Below, one piece after another: positions 1 through 7,945 of a DNA stretch of 41,747 bases. The position numbers and the translations under genes are program-made. This DNA is from Bacteroidales bacterium (GTDB taxonomy: Bacteria; Bacteroidota; Bacteroidia; Bacteroidales; Muribaculaceae): contig DXXK01000011.1 of NCBI GenBank assembly GCA_019416425.1, forward strand, positions 1 through 41,747. The letters are read 5' to 3'. Position 1 is the stretch's first letter, and the number at the start of each line of letters is the position of its first letter. The notes below the pieces were generated by a model. It saw nothing but the letters and a program-made list of their open reading frames with translations, did no database searches and was not told the DNA's origin.

Positions 1-21
1 GGGATATAGAATTTGAATTTG

Positions 22-29
22 TATATTTG
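22..29 (+). promoter_or_regulatory. Bacteroidales -7 promoter box (TATATTTG) for the SPFH operon
   Basis: TATATTTG matches the TAnnTTTG -7 consensus of Bacteroidota housekeeping promoters and lies about 40 nt before the first start codon. The -33 TTTG element would fall at or beyond the left edge of the window, so it cannot be confirmed. Confidence 0.5.
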
Positions 30-68
30 TGAAATAATTCGTTAATCTTCATAATCTATTGATTTGCC

Positions 69-1328
69 ATGGCTGTTATAGATTGCGTAATGTGGAATCC
101 TCAAGGACCTGAGGAGATTTATGCATATAAGTATCCACATAATAATCTGTCGACGTACACACAGCTGGTAGTGAATGAATCGCAGTATGCGTTCCTGTTC
201 AGCAAAGGTCAGCTGATAGGTAGATTCGGACCCGGCAAGCATACGTTGTCCACCGAGAATCTCCCTTTGCTACGTTCGTTTTTCGGATTGCCTTTCGGGG
301 GCAAGAATCCATATCTGGCGCAGATATGGTTCGTGAACCGTATCGAGCGATTCAATATTCCATGGCGGGTAGGGCGGCTGGACATCCATGACGCCGACTA
401 TCAGACCATGCTTACGCTGGCGCTTGACGGTCAGTATGGTCTGCGGATAGCCGATCCGGAAAAATTCTTGATCAAGATGGTGGGGACGCGCGACGTTTTC
501 AGCCAGACCGACATGACGAATCAGTTCATGGGCGAGTTCTCGACCAAGGTAAAGACGCTGTTCAGCAGCTACATGGCTCAGAACAGCCTTGGATTGAAAC
601 GAATATCATCCTATCTTGACCCGCTGTCCCAGGCGTTGCGTCAGCAATTGAACGAATTCCTTCAGTCTCTTGGCCTGGAGATGCCGAAATTCTACGTTTC
701 GAACGTAGGCATAGACGATTCAACTCCGGAAGGACGGAAGATGAAGGAGGCGCTGGCACAGCAGAGTGCCATGTCCATCACGGGTCACTCGTGGCAGCAG
801 GAACAATTGTTCAACACGGCCAACAATGCACTGGGCCATATTGATGGCGGAGGGGGAGTGTTAGGAGGCCTGATGGCCATCAACATGATGAGCGGCATGG
901 GCGGAGGCATTGGATCGTCGGCGATGGCGCCTCAGTATAACCAGCCGACCTTCGGCGCCCCCCAGCAGGGAATGCCGAATCCGAATCAGACCGGGCAGGC
1001 TCAGCCCCGGATGATTTACTGCTCGGCGTGCGCCAAGCAGTTCCCGAGCAATATGAAATTCTGCCCCAACTGCGGCTACGAAGGCAAGCGGTGTCCCAAC
1101 TGCGGCTCGGACAATCTGCGCGAGGCGCGCCGTTGCGTGAACTGCGGAGCCATGCTGCCTGAACAGGCCAGAACGTGTTCGCATTGCCATCAGGAACTGC
1201 CTCCTGGAGCCACTTTCTGCCCTGTCTGCGGACATCCGGTGGTGACGGACAGCGATAAATGCTCGCGTTGCGGATCCGTGATCCCGCCTACAGCCAAGTT
1301 CTGTCCCCGTTGCGGTAAAAAACGCTGA
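69..1328 (+). CDS. SPFH-domain protein with four C-terminal zinc ribbons (YdjI/virion-core-like)
   Basis: The 419-residue product has an SPFH/band-7-like part (about residues 25-240), a Gly/Met/Gln-rich linker (about 250-315) and a C-terminal block from residue 317 with eight CxxC pairs, enough for four zinc ribbons. This architecture is that of bacterial proteins annotated as SPFH or virion core protein, for example B. subtilis YdjI, which is tied to membrane-stress responses. SPFH proteins normally oligomerise as membrane scaffolds. No transmembrane helix or signal peptide is seen, so it probably works at the cytoplasmic face, perhaps through the membrane protein encoded next. It is the first gene of a six-gene + strand operon. 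The family call is firm; the role is inferred. Confidence 0.85.
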   Translation: MAVIDCVMWNPQGPEEIYAYKYPHNNLSTYTQLVVNESQYAFLFSKGQLIGRFGPGKHTLSTENLPLLRSFFGLPFGGKNPYLAQIWFVNRIERFNIPWRVGRLDIHDADYQTMLTLALDGQYGLRIADPEKFLIKMVGTRDVFSQTDMTNQFMGEFSTKVKTLFSSYMAQNSLGLKRISSYLDPLSQALRQQLNEFLQSLGLEMPKFYVSNVGIDDSTPEGRKMKEALAQQSAMSITGHSWQQEQLFNTANNALGHIDGGGGVLGGLMAINMMSGMGGGIGSSAMAPQYNQPTFGAPQQGMPNPNQTGQAQPRMIYCSACAKQFPSNMKFCPNCGYEGKRCPNCGSDNLREARRCVNCGAMLPEQARTCSHCHQELPPGATFCPVCGHPVVTDSDKCSRCGSVIPPTAKFCPRCGKKR

Positions 1329-1403
1329 TTTCGATACCTATCATTAACCAATATCCGGCCTGAGGCAGGAATGCCCGTATGGTCGAACATAAAAATCACG
1401 ACT

Positions 1404-2126
1404 ATGAAACTCAACATTATCGGCTGGGTGCTGGCGTTGGCCGGGCAGATACTGATAGCGCTTGGATTCTTCTGTTTCTTCGATGTCATCTCGCTGGTGG
1501 GTGAGGATGTCTGCTGGCTTGACTTCCTGACCGTATCATTTGTTTACTGGGCGTGGCTGGTCCTGACATGGCGTCACCCGATTCTGACCAACGACCGTTC
1601 CGGCCGACAGGCTTCCGGACTTGGCATTCGGTGGGTGGCGTTGATACTGTACGGTGTGTCGGCCATCATCGTTGTCGTAGCCGGTCTGGCTATGGCCGAT
1701 GATCCCGATGCATTCAGGTTCAAGTGGCAGTTGCTGATACAGCTCGGACTGCTGTTCCTGTTCATAGTCGCCATATACGTATCGGCCGTGACCAATGCCC
1801 ACTCCGGTCAGGTGTTCCGGCAGGAAGAGACGATTCGGGAAGGGAAGGATAGCATCCGCATCGAGATTCAAGACCTGATGTACAAGGCCGACATGACGAA
1901 AGGTGTCCCAGAGGAAGTGAAGGTCCGCATACACAGCGTCGGTGATGAAGTCCGTTACCTATCGCCGAACGGATCGTCCGAGGCGCGACGCCTGGACGAT
2001 GAGATTGTGGAGGACATCAGGATGCTGGGATATGCGCTGACCGACTACCGTATGAACAGCAGACAGGTGTCAGACCTCCTCGATACCCTGGAGCAGGATT
2101 TCAGACGTCGCAAGACTATCAGTTGA
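1404..2126 (+). CDS. Four-helix membrane protein of the SPFH operon, unknown function
   Basis: I do not recognise the family. The ATG at 1404 is chosen because the protein then begins directly with a hydrophobic helix (MKLNIIGWVLALAG); the open frame extends to 1371 but adds only polar residues. The 240-residue protein has likely helices at about 5-27, 37-55, 75-95 and 108-130, then a soluble, charged, mostly helical C-terminal half of about 105 residues. It lies 75 bp after the SPFH gene on the same strand, so it is a plausible membrane anchor for the complex. Confidence 0.75.
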   Translation: MKLNIIGWVLALAGQILIALGFFCFFDVISLVGEDVCWLDFLTVSFVYWAWLVLTWRHPILTNDRSGRQASGLGIRWVALILYGVSAIIVVVAGLAMADDPDAFRFKWQLLIQLGLLFLFIVAIYVSAVTNAHSGQVFRQEETIREGKDSIRIEIQDLMYKADMTKGVPEEVKVRIHSVGDEVRYLSPNGSSEARRLDDEIVEDIRMLGYALTDYRMNSRQVSDLLDTLEQDFRRRKTIS

Positions 2127-2215
2127 TATGCCTCCAGACTACTCCCCACTACCGTGGGACTCTTGCATCTGATTTAGAAACCTATATAAAAACTCAACCT
2201 TAACACACAGACAAA

Positions 2216-4270
2216 ATGGCAGCAAAGATCTTCCCCGACTCCGCTAATATCTGGCAGGACCAGGCCAAGGTGCTGTTCAATTACTACCGTCAGTGCGCGG
2301 AGCGCGTGGTGGCGGAGGAGGAACGCATCGAGCGTGCAATCAACGACCAAGAAGAAGAGAAACGTCGCCTGCAGGCAGACCTGTCGGGTCACTGGTGGCT
2401 TATGCTTCTTCTGGTATTCCCCTATTTCATCTATAAGAGCAAGATCGAGAAGCAGCTTGCCGCGGCCGATGAACAAATAGGCGAGCTGCAGCAGAAACAC
2501 GCTGGCATCTTCCGCGACTATCATGTGGACAAGCTTGGCGTGGTGTACGTGCCCGTGGCCGAGCAGGTGAAGTACCAGGACAAGAGCTTCATTGTGGATT
2601 ACACCGGTTCGGTTCCCGACTCGCAGATAGCCATGTCGATGTCGCGTCAGAACGAGCTTCTGGTCGACACCATCCGTCATCTTGACGCGCTGTCCAAGGA
2701 GGCTCCCGTTGTGGAGACCTCGGAGCAGGCCGAGACCATCCAGACCGACGAGTACTCGCTCTCCATCCAGGAAATCAAGGAAAACGACTATGTCGGTGAT
2801 CTGGAGCGCTCGCTGCGTACCGTATCGTACTGCATGGACGACCTGGAGACCGTGTCCGTCAGCCTGCCCGTCGTGCTGTCCGACTCCTCCTTCCTGCCGC
2901 AGCTTGACGGTTACACCACCACGCAGGTACCCAAGGACGCCAAGGTGGTCAAGGTATTCGACAACGAGGTATATCAGCCCGCCATCGAGAAGTTCCGCGC
3001 AATAAACGAGCTGAAGAACTCCCTCTCCAGCGAGACCAACCGGTTCGAGGAGGTGCTGAAGGGCCTGATGCAGTCCGTCGGCATGTCGGTGCAGACCATC
3101 AGCCGCATGAAGGTTGCCTCGGTCGACAAGGTAGTGCTTGAGTCCAACGGCATCCTGTACCAGATCCTCAAGGCTCCCTACAACCACTACTCGCCCGTGC
3201 TGGAGGCCGAGGAGATAGACCGTATCCGTTATGAGGAGTTCAACTACTCCGACGACATCCAGGGTTACGAGCCCTTTACGTTGCGCCAGTCGTCGCGTGT
3301 ACGCTATAACCCCTCCACCCGCACATGGGTAGCCGAGGATGGGTCGCAGACGGTGACGCCGTTCGGCATGCATCAGATGTACGAGGAAATCGTCGCCCCG
3401 ATGGTCCAGAACCTGATGCAGGAGAACCGCATAGAGCGTCTCAAGATCTACAACCATATCCGCGACCAGAAGATATCCTACCTGAACAAGTGGCATCAGG
3501 ACACCGACGCGTTCTACCGCGCCAACCGCGCCGAGTCGGCCGACCTGATCAACCTGATGCAGCAGACCCTGACGGAGTACGTGAGCGCCTTCAACAACCT
3601 GCTGGCCCTGCAGCGCACCGAGGCTCAGATGGCTGCCGGAGGCGGCGACTTGGATGCGATGATGGTCAATTCCGTGGACAATACCGCCGACACCCTCGCG
3701 GCGTTCGAGATCCAGAGCCAGGAATTCCAGAAATGCCAGAGCGATTTCGAGGACTACATCAACCGCCTCAAGGAGGATATCGACATGAAGGCCGCACGAT
3801 TCGGTCATGTGGAGTACTACGACGCCAAGCTGCGTGACGGCTATTCCAGCTCGGTCGCCGTGGCCGCCGCCGAGGTCGATTCGCTCGACGAGCGCCGCAA
3901 GGCCCTGGCTACCGTCAACCCGAAACTCGCCAAGGATTCCCAGCTGCCCCCGCAGCCGCACATCAGCGAGACCGCCGAGGAACACTTCGGCCTCAATCTC
4001 CCCGCGCTTGTAGCCGCCGCTCTTGCCAACCTCAATATGACCGATGATTCCGACTCGGAGCAGGATGACGAGGAGGAGGATGACGAACCCGGATCAGACG
4101 AGAAGGTCGAGGAGAAGACCGAAGAGAAAGTCGTCGATGAAGATGAGGATGATGAGGACGAAGAAGATGAAGAAGACGACGACGATGAGGACGGCGATGA
4201 TGATGATGACGATGACGATGACGACGATGATGAGGACGACGAGGAGGAAGATGATGACGACGACGATTAA
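2216..4270 (+). CDS. Membrane-anchored coiled-coil protein with a very acidic C-terminal tail
   Basis: No known family is recognised. The 684-residue protein has a charged coiled coil (about 30-57), one hydrophobic segment (about 59-74, WWLMLLLVFPYFIY), a second coil (75-96), a long mixed soluble region and a final stretch from about 609 that is almost all Asp and Glu. There is no signal peptide ahead of the hydrophobic segment. The tail is encoded by near-repetitive GAT/GAC/GAG codons (about 4040-4267), which makes length variation by slippage likely. An acidic tail can act as a counter-ion, chaperone-like or decoy surface, but that is inference. It follows the membrane protein gene by 89 bp and precedes a paralogous gene pair by 22 bp. 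Confidence 0.75.
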   Translation: MAAKIFPDSANIWQDQAKVLFNYYRQCAERVVAEEERIERAINDQEEEKRRLQADLSGHWWLMLLLVFPYFIYKSKIEKQLAAADEQIGELQQKHAGIFRDYHVDKLGVVYVPVAEQVKYQDKSFIVDYTGSVPDSQIAMSMSRQNELLVDTIRHLDALSKEAPVVETSEQAETIQTDEYSLSIQEIKENDYVGDLERSLRTVSYCMDDLETVSVSLPVVLSDSSFLPQLDGYTTTQVPKDAKVVKVFDNEVYQPAIEKFRAINELKNSLSSETNRFEEVLKGLMQSVGMSVQTISRMKVASVDKVVLESNGILYQILKAPYNHYSPVLEAEEIDRIRYEEFNYSDDIQGYEPFTLRQSSRVRYNPSTRTWVAEDGSQTVTPFGMHQMYEEIVAPMVQNLMQENRIERLKIYNHIRDQKISYLNKWHQDTDAFYRANRAESADLINLMQQTLTEYVSAFNNLLALQRTEAQMAAGGGDLDAMMVNSVDNTADTLAAFEIQSQEFQKCQSDFEDYINRLKEDIDMKAARFGHVEYYDAKLRDGYSSSVAVAAAEVDSLDERRKALATVNPKLAKDSQLPPQPHISETAEEHFGLNLPALVAAALANLNMTDDSDSEQDDEEEDDEPGSDEKVEEKTEEKVVDEDEDDEDEEDEEDDDDEDGDDDDDDDDDDDDEDDEEEDDDDDD

Positions 4271-4292
4271 CCATTAAGCACCGAGTACCACT

Positions 4293-5213
4293 ATGTCAAC
4301 GACATTTGATTGCTATATAGACACTAAAGACATGGCGAACTCGCTCGCTTCTGTAAAGAGCCATGTGGACGGTACCACGGGTGCCGTGGTGGCCATGCAG
4401 ACGGCAGTGATCGCCGCCGAGAAGAAAGGTGCCGACCTGGTGTGCAGCCGTGTCAACCAGGGTTTCTACGCCATGGTCCGGAGCCAGATATCGCAGAAGA
4501 TGGCGCGTCTGCAGAGTCAGGTCGACGCCCAGCTGATGCGGCTCAACCAGCAGCGCAAGCAGCTTCTGGCCATTCGCCGCGTCATGGAGCGCGACTACCA
4601 GATGATCTCCGCACGCTACATCAAGCTGTTCAACACCATCAACCGCGAGTTGCGCCAGCGCATCACCGAGCTGGACCGTCCGGTCATAAAGTTCGCAATG
4701 CAGGAAACGGACAAGATGTCCAACCGCAACGAGCAGTCGGTATCGACCGTGCCAGTCGGACAGGCCGAGTCGCTGAAGGCCGCCAACAAGATCATCTCCT
4801 CGCGCCTGAAACACAAGGCCGCCAAAGCCATCGACTCCATCGAGCATTTCATAGGCGCGGCCAACCGCCTGAACGCCATCACGGGCCGCATCATGCTGCC
4901 GCGCCGTTGCGAGCAGTCCCGCAGCGAGATGTCGGTGCCTGTCATCCTGATGGAATGCAACTACGACTCGTCGGGTCAGAACCAGACTTACGTATATGTC
5001 TCCGAGGCGGGTCTGTCGCAGGACAGCCGCCTGCGTATCCAGGAGTCCGTCTTTGCGGAGTCGCGCGGCGATTCGCTGCAGTGGTCGCAGACCGAGCGTC
5101 CCGCCGAGCTTGTCAACGAGTTCCACCGTATGGTGTCCAATTCCGGTGTCAAGCCCCGTGTGGCCGACATGATCAACCGGATGTTCCAGGGCTCGCATAT
5201 CTCGACATTGTAA
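4293..5213 (+). CDS. Coiled-coil protein, first of a paralogous pair
   Basis: The 306-residue protein has no recognisable named family. Residues about 9-130 are helical and Gln/Arg-rich, with a pattern shared with the next gene product: SHVDGTTGAVVAMQTAV (23-39) against HHVDLLTGSVVATETAH (60-76 of the neighbour), followed in both by a (I)SQ(K/Q)-containing helix and a Y-x-K-x-F...EL..RI...D.P(V/I) block. No signal peptide or membrane helix is seen, so it is probably cytoplasmic. Spacing of 22 bp before and 25 bp after places it inside the operon. It may form a hetero-oligomer with its paralogue. Confidence 0.75.
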   Translation: MSTTFDCYIDTKDMANSLASVKSHVDGTTGAVVAMQTAVIAAEKKGADLVCSRVNQGFYAMVRSQISQKMARLQSQVDAQLMRLNQQRKQLLAIRRVMERDYQMISARYIKLFNTINRELRQRITELDRPVIKFAMQETDKMSNRNEQSVSTVPVGQAESLKAANKIISSRLKHKAAKAIDSIEHFIGAANRLNAITGRIMLPRRCEQSRSEMSVPVILMECNYDSSGQNQTYVYVSEAGLSQDSRLRIQESVFAESRGDSLQWSQTERPAELVNEFHRMVSNSGVKPRVADMINRMFQGSHISTL

Positions 5214-5238
5214 TGTACACCTTTAAAACAGAACCGAA

Positions 5239-6276
5239 ATGAGTTATACACGACGTTTCTCCAAGACCATAGGTGTGCATTACAGCGGCAGGGTCAGCTA
5301 TCCGGCATCCGAGCATGGAGGCTCGGTGTCGTATTCCGGTACGGAGTACGAGGAGGTGGAGTTCCTGGTGCATGTGGATACGGACCCGTTCGACCATCGC
5401 GTGGACGAGATGAAGCACCATGTGGACCTGCTGACCGGATCGGTCGTGGCTACCGAGACAGCGCATGTCAAGGCCAAGGCGGATGCCTCGGTGCAGATAG
5501 GCAACACCATAGTCCGGGGTTTCTTCAAGACTGTCCAGAGCGACATCTCGCAGCAGACCATGGAGCTGAGGAACAGGACCGAGGCGCTGCTGATACAGCT
5601 CAACAAGCTTATGGCCCAGTGCCGCGACAAGACGCGGCAGATGGGTGTGGACTATCAGCGTCTGGTGGACCGCTACACCAAGGTGTTCACCGACCTGGAC
5701 AATGAGCTGCAGAACCGTATATATTCAATCGACGAGCCGATATTCCACGCGTCGCGCCGTGCGGACGAGATCGCGATGATGGGCACGGGCAATGATATGG
5801 TTACGACCGTATCCGTGTCGGGTGCCGAGAACGCGCGCGTCACGTCGCTGCTGTCGGCCTCCAAGCTCAAGGACCAGGCCATGGCCGCCATCGGCAAGGG
5901 CAAGCGTTTCCTGGAGGTGCAGTACCGTGCGGACATGCTGCTGGACCGTAGCCTGCGTCCCGGCGGCGAGCAGGAGACCTTCTGCACGCCTTACTGTCTG
6001 ATGGAGGCGACGGGTGGCCGTGGCTACCGCGAGTCCAGCGTGTTCATCTCGCCGCTGCTCCCCAGCCGCGACGCCAACCACCTGAAGGAGGGCATAGAGC
6101 ATATGTCATGGAACTCGACCATGTCGACAGCCGACCGCGAGGCCATCACCGACTACTTCAACGCCGAGGTGGCCGAGAACTTGATCGCCAAGGCCCGCAA
6201 CGACCATGACCGGCGTGTGGCCGCCATGACCACAGGGCTGTTCAACCTCGGCTCCACTCATGTGCCGGGCAAGTGA
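5239..6276 (+). CDS. Coiled-coil protein, second of a paralogous pair
   Basis: The 345-residue product is a diverged paralogue of the preceding gene, with about 37 extra N-terminal residues rich in Ser, Tyr and Gly. The match covers the VDxxTG(A/S)VVA motif, a Gln/Arg-rich helix and the block YTKVFTDLDNELQNRIYSID (neighbour: YIKLFNTINRELRQRITELD). The C-terminal third is less similar but keeps the same general plan. It is predicted soluble. Tandem duplication followed by divergence suggests two non-identical subunits of one assembly. Function is unknown. Confidence 0.75.
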   Translation: MSYTRRFSKTIGVHYSGRVSYPASEHGGSVSYSGTEYEEVEFLVHVDTDPFDHRVDEMKHHVDLLTGSVVATETAHVKAKADASVQIGNTIVRGFFKTVQSDISQQTMELRNRTEALLIQLNKLMAQCRDKTRQMGVDYQRLVDRYTKVFTDLDNELQNRIYSIDEPIFHASRRADEIAMMGTGNDMVTTVSVSGAENARVTSLLSASKLKDQAMAAIGKGKRFLEVQYRADMLLDRSLRPGGEQETFCTPYCLMEATGGRGYRESSVFISPLLPSRDANHLKEGIEHMSWNSTMSTADREAITDYFNAEVAENLIAKARNDHDRRVAAMTTGLFNLGSTHVPGK

Positions 6277-6301
6277 AAATCATTCAAACAGAAACCTCAA
6301 G

Positions 6302-7285
6302 ATGAAAGATAAAAAAGATAAAAAAGAACTTAAGGAAGTGCGTTTCGACGCAACTGAAATCGTGCTGAAGGACAACCTTGTGCACGGAGCGATTCTGCCT
6401 CAGAAGATAGCCGAGCTGACCCGCAACATCATCTTCGGCGGGAATGTGGAGGTAGAGGGGGCCATATTCGGCCAGCGCATCGAGGTGCGCGACGGCGACA
6501 TCAACGTCAAGGGTGCGGCCTTTGCCCAGGGCGAGCTCTACATCAATTCCGACGCCACGGGCGACGTGGTGTTCTGCAAGGCTGTGGGCTCGGCCGGCAG
6601 CATCACGGCGCGCAGCAATTCCTGCCGTCCGATGTTCTACTCGGACATCAACGCCAAGACAGTGGCGCTGAAGAATGCGTATGTGGCGGGGAGCATCTAT
6701 GCTGACGAGATCTCGTTGGAGAACTGCGTGGTGATCGGCGGTGTGTTCGCCACCCAGACGGAGTCCATCAGCAATTGCGTTGTGGGGACGTTCAATTCGC
6801 CCCACATCAGGCTGGCGGGAACCATACAGTTGCTGCTGCCCTCGGCGTTCACCATCGAGAAGCCTGAGGTGGCACCGGGGACGCGTCTGTATAATCTGGC
6901 GTTGGCCGACCTGGGTGCGTTGCTGCGCGGTGTGCAGGAGGATTCCAATTCGGGCCGTGTTCCGATGAATCTGGAGACCGACGAGGTCCGTGCCGACCTG
7001 ACCGACGAGAACACGCGTCGGACGCTCCGCTCGTTCACGGTCATCGGCAAGGTGCTGGCCGCGGATATGATCAATACCGACCGTTTCCAGAACCATTTCC
7101 TGCTGACGTCGGCGGCGCTCGGACCGCAGCTGATCCGCACCTACGACCTGGGTACTGATGCCGACGGCCGTACAGTTACTCTGGACGAGGTGACGCTCCG
7201 CAACTTCTTCTTCGACCTGCTGCAGGGCCGCAAGGAGCCCCGTGAGCTCGACGCCACCTTCAGCATCGCCGACATGGCCCGCTGA
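6302..7285 (+). CDS. Bactofilin-like beta-helix protein (polymer-forming cytoskeletal type)
   Basis: The start at 6302 is chosen over the open frame start at 6260, which overlaps the previous gene; the chosen start gives a Lys-rich N-terminus (MKDKKDKKELKEVRFD). The 327-residue protein has a run of short beta turns (about residues 20-195) with the alternating hydrophobic/Gly pattern of bactofilins: IIFGGNVEVEGAIFGQRIEV, then INVKGAAF, VALKNAYVAGSIYA, ISLENCVVIGGVF. A mixed C-terminal region of about 130 residues follows that normal bactofilins (about 130 residues in total) lack. Bactofilins polymerise without nucleotide and scaffold membrane-associated complexes. Last gene of the operon; a terminator follows. 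The assignment rests on pattern, not on a diagnostic motif. Confidence 0.6.
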   Translation: MKDKKDKKELKEVRFDATEIVLKDNLVHGAILPQKIAELTRNIIFGGNVEVEGAIFGQRIEVRDGDINVKGAAFAQGELYINSDATGDVVFCKAVGSAGSITARSNSCRPMFYSDINAKTVALKNAYVAGSIYADEISLENCVVIGGVFATQTESISNCVVGTFNSPHIRLAGTIQLLLPSAFTIEKPEVAPGTRLYNLALADLGALLRGVQEDSNSGRVPMNLETDEVRADLTDENTRRTLRSFTVIGKVLAADMINTDRFQNHFLLTSAALGPQLIRTYDLGTDADGRTVTLDEVTLRNFFFDLLQGRKEPRELDATFSIADMAR

Positions 7286-7321
7286 CCCACCCGCATCACA
7301 TACAAAATCATATGCAAAGCT

Positions 7322-7355
7322 TCGGGCCGCCCATTCAGACGGCCCGACGTTTTCT
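7322..7355 (+). terminator. Intrinsic terminator of the SPFH operon
   Basis: An 8-bp perfect stem (TCGGGCCG at 7322-7329 with CGGCCCGA at 7340-7347), a 10-nt loop and then CGTTTTCTC. It sits 37 nt after the last stop codon of the operon. Confidence 0.7.
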
Positions 7356-7362
7356 CACTGCA

Positions 7363-7391
7363 AGTATCGATAGGGATTACTCAACGAATTT
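7363..7391 (+). repeat. 29-bp direct repeat, left copy
   Basis: Identical over 29 bp to 7890-7918 and in the same orientation. It begins AGTATCGATAGGGATTAC. The two copies bracket repeat element A. Confidence 0.9.
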
Positions 7392-7889
7392 CCTGACTTC
7401 GTCGTTGCGTCACCCGAAATCACTCTCCAGACCAGCGGTCTCTGAAATTGACAATAAGTTGTCTTAGTCGACCGGCTGACTCGTGGAGCGCGCAAAGCCG
7501 CAAAGGGACGTCGGATTATGTGTCGTCAACCCGGCCATCCGTCAACCCGGCCATCCGGAGTGTCGGCACTTCCGCCAAGGCCGCGATGGAATCGGGATTC
7601 CCGACGCCAAGGCCGCAAAGCAATCCGGACGGCTTAGCGATATCCGCGTCCGAGGTTATCCATAACCCATGGCGAGCTTGGCACAGGGACGTGAGCCCGT
7701 CAGACCGTGTGTCGCTCCGACTTCCTTCTCAGTGTCTTTTAAGAACGATGCGGAGCCCTTTGCGGCTTTGCTCGCCACCATACGCACCGGCAAGAAGAGT
7801 TGCGTCACCCTGAAACATCCTTCGGTTCATTTATTCTTCTGATACTCAATCATGATATTTTCCAGACTTGATGAGATGACGAAGTCAGG
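7392..7889. repeat. Dispersed intergenic repeat, element A (non-coding)
   Basis: This fills most of the 660-bp gap between two convergent genes; I see no credible gene in it. The core (7483-7779) is bounded by inverted ends: GCGCGCAAAGCCGCAAAGGG near 7488-7507 and CCCTTTGCGGCTTTGCTCGC at 7756-7775. Read in reverse complement, it matches element B (about 16245-16720) in a series of collinear blocks, including the CCTCGGACGCGGATATCGC block, the GATTCCATCGCGGCCTTGG block and an outer TTCAGGGTGACGCAA block. A 16-bp tandem duplication sits at 7525-7556. A further inverted pair, TCCTGACTTCGTC at 7391-7403 and GACGAAGTCAGGA at 7878-7890, closes the outer edges. Confidence 0.8.
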
Positions 7890-7918
7890 AGTATCGATAG
7901 GGATTACTCAACGAATTT
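7890..7918 (+). repeat. 29-bp direct repeat, right copy
   Basis: Perfect second copy of 7363-7391. It lies 27 bp before the stop codon of the convergent acyltransferase gene. Confidence 0.9.
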
Positions 7919-7945
7919 GTAGTTCCACCATACTTTGATGGGGGA

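Noticed and set aside
2145..2158. Terminator between the second and third operon genes
   Set aside because: The stem CCCAC/GTGGG is only 5 bp and no T-run follows, so it is too weak to split the operon.
2174..3985. A 603-codon minus-strand ORF opposite the coiled-coil gene, and similar long antisense ORFs opposite the GH97 and GH3 genes
   Set aside because: They are by-products of GC-rich codon use on the coding strand, with low-complexity Leu/Val/His-rich translations and no family motifs.
7448..7813. A + strand ORF of 121 codons within element A
   Set aside because: It lies across the inverted ends and tandem duplications of the repeat element, has no recognisable family, and its counterpart in element B is not open in the same way.
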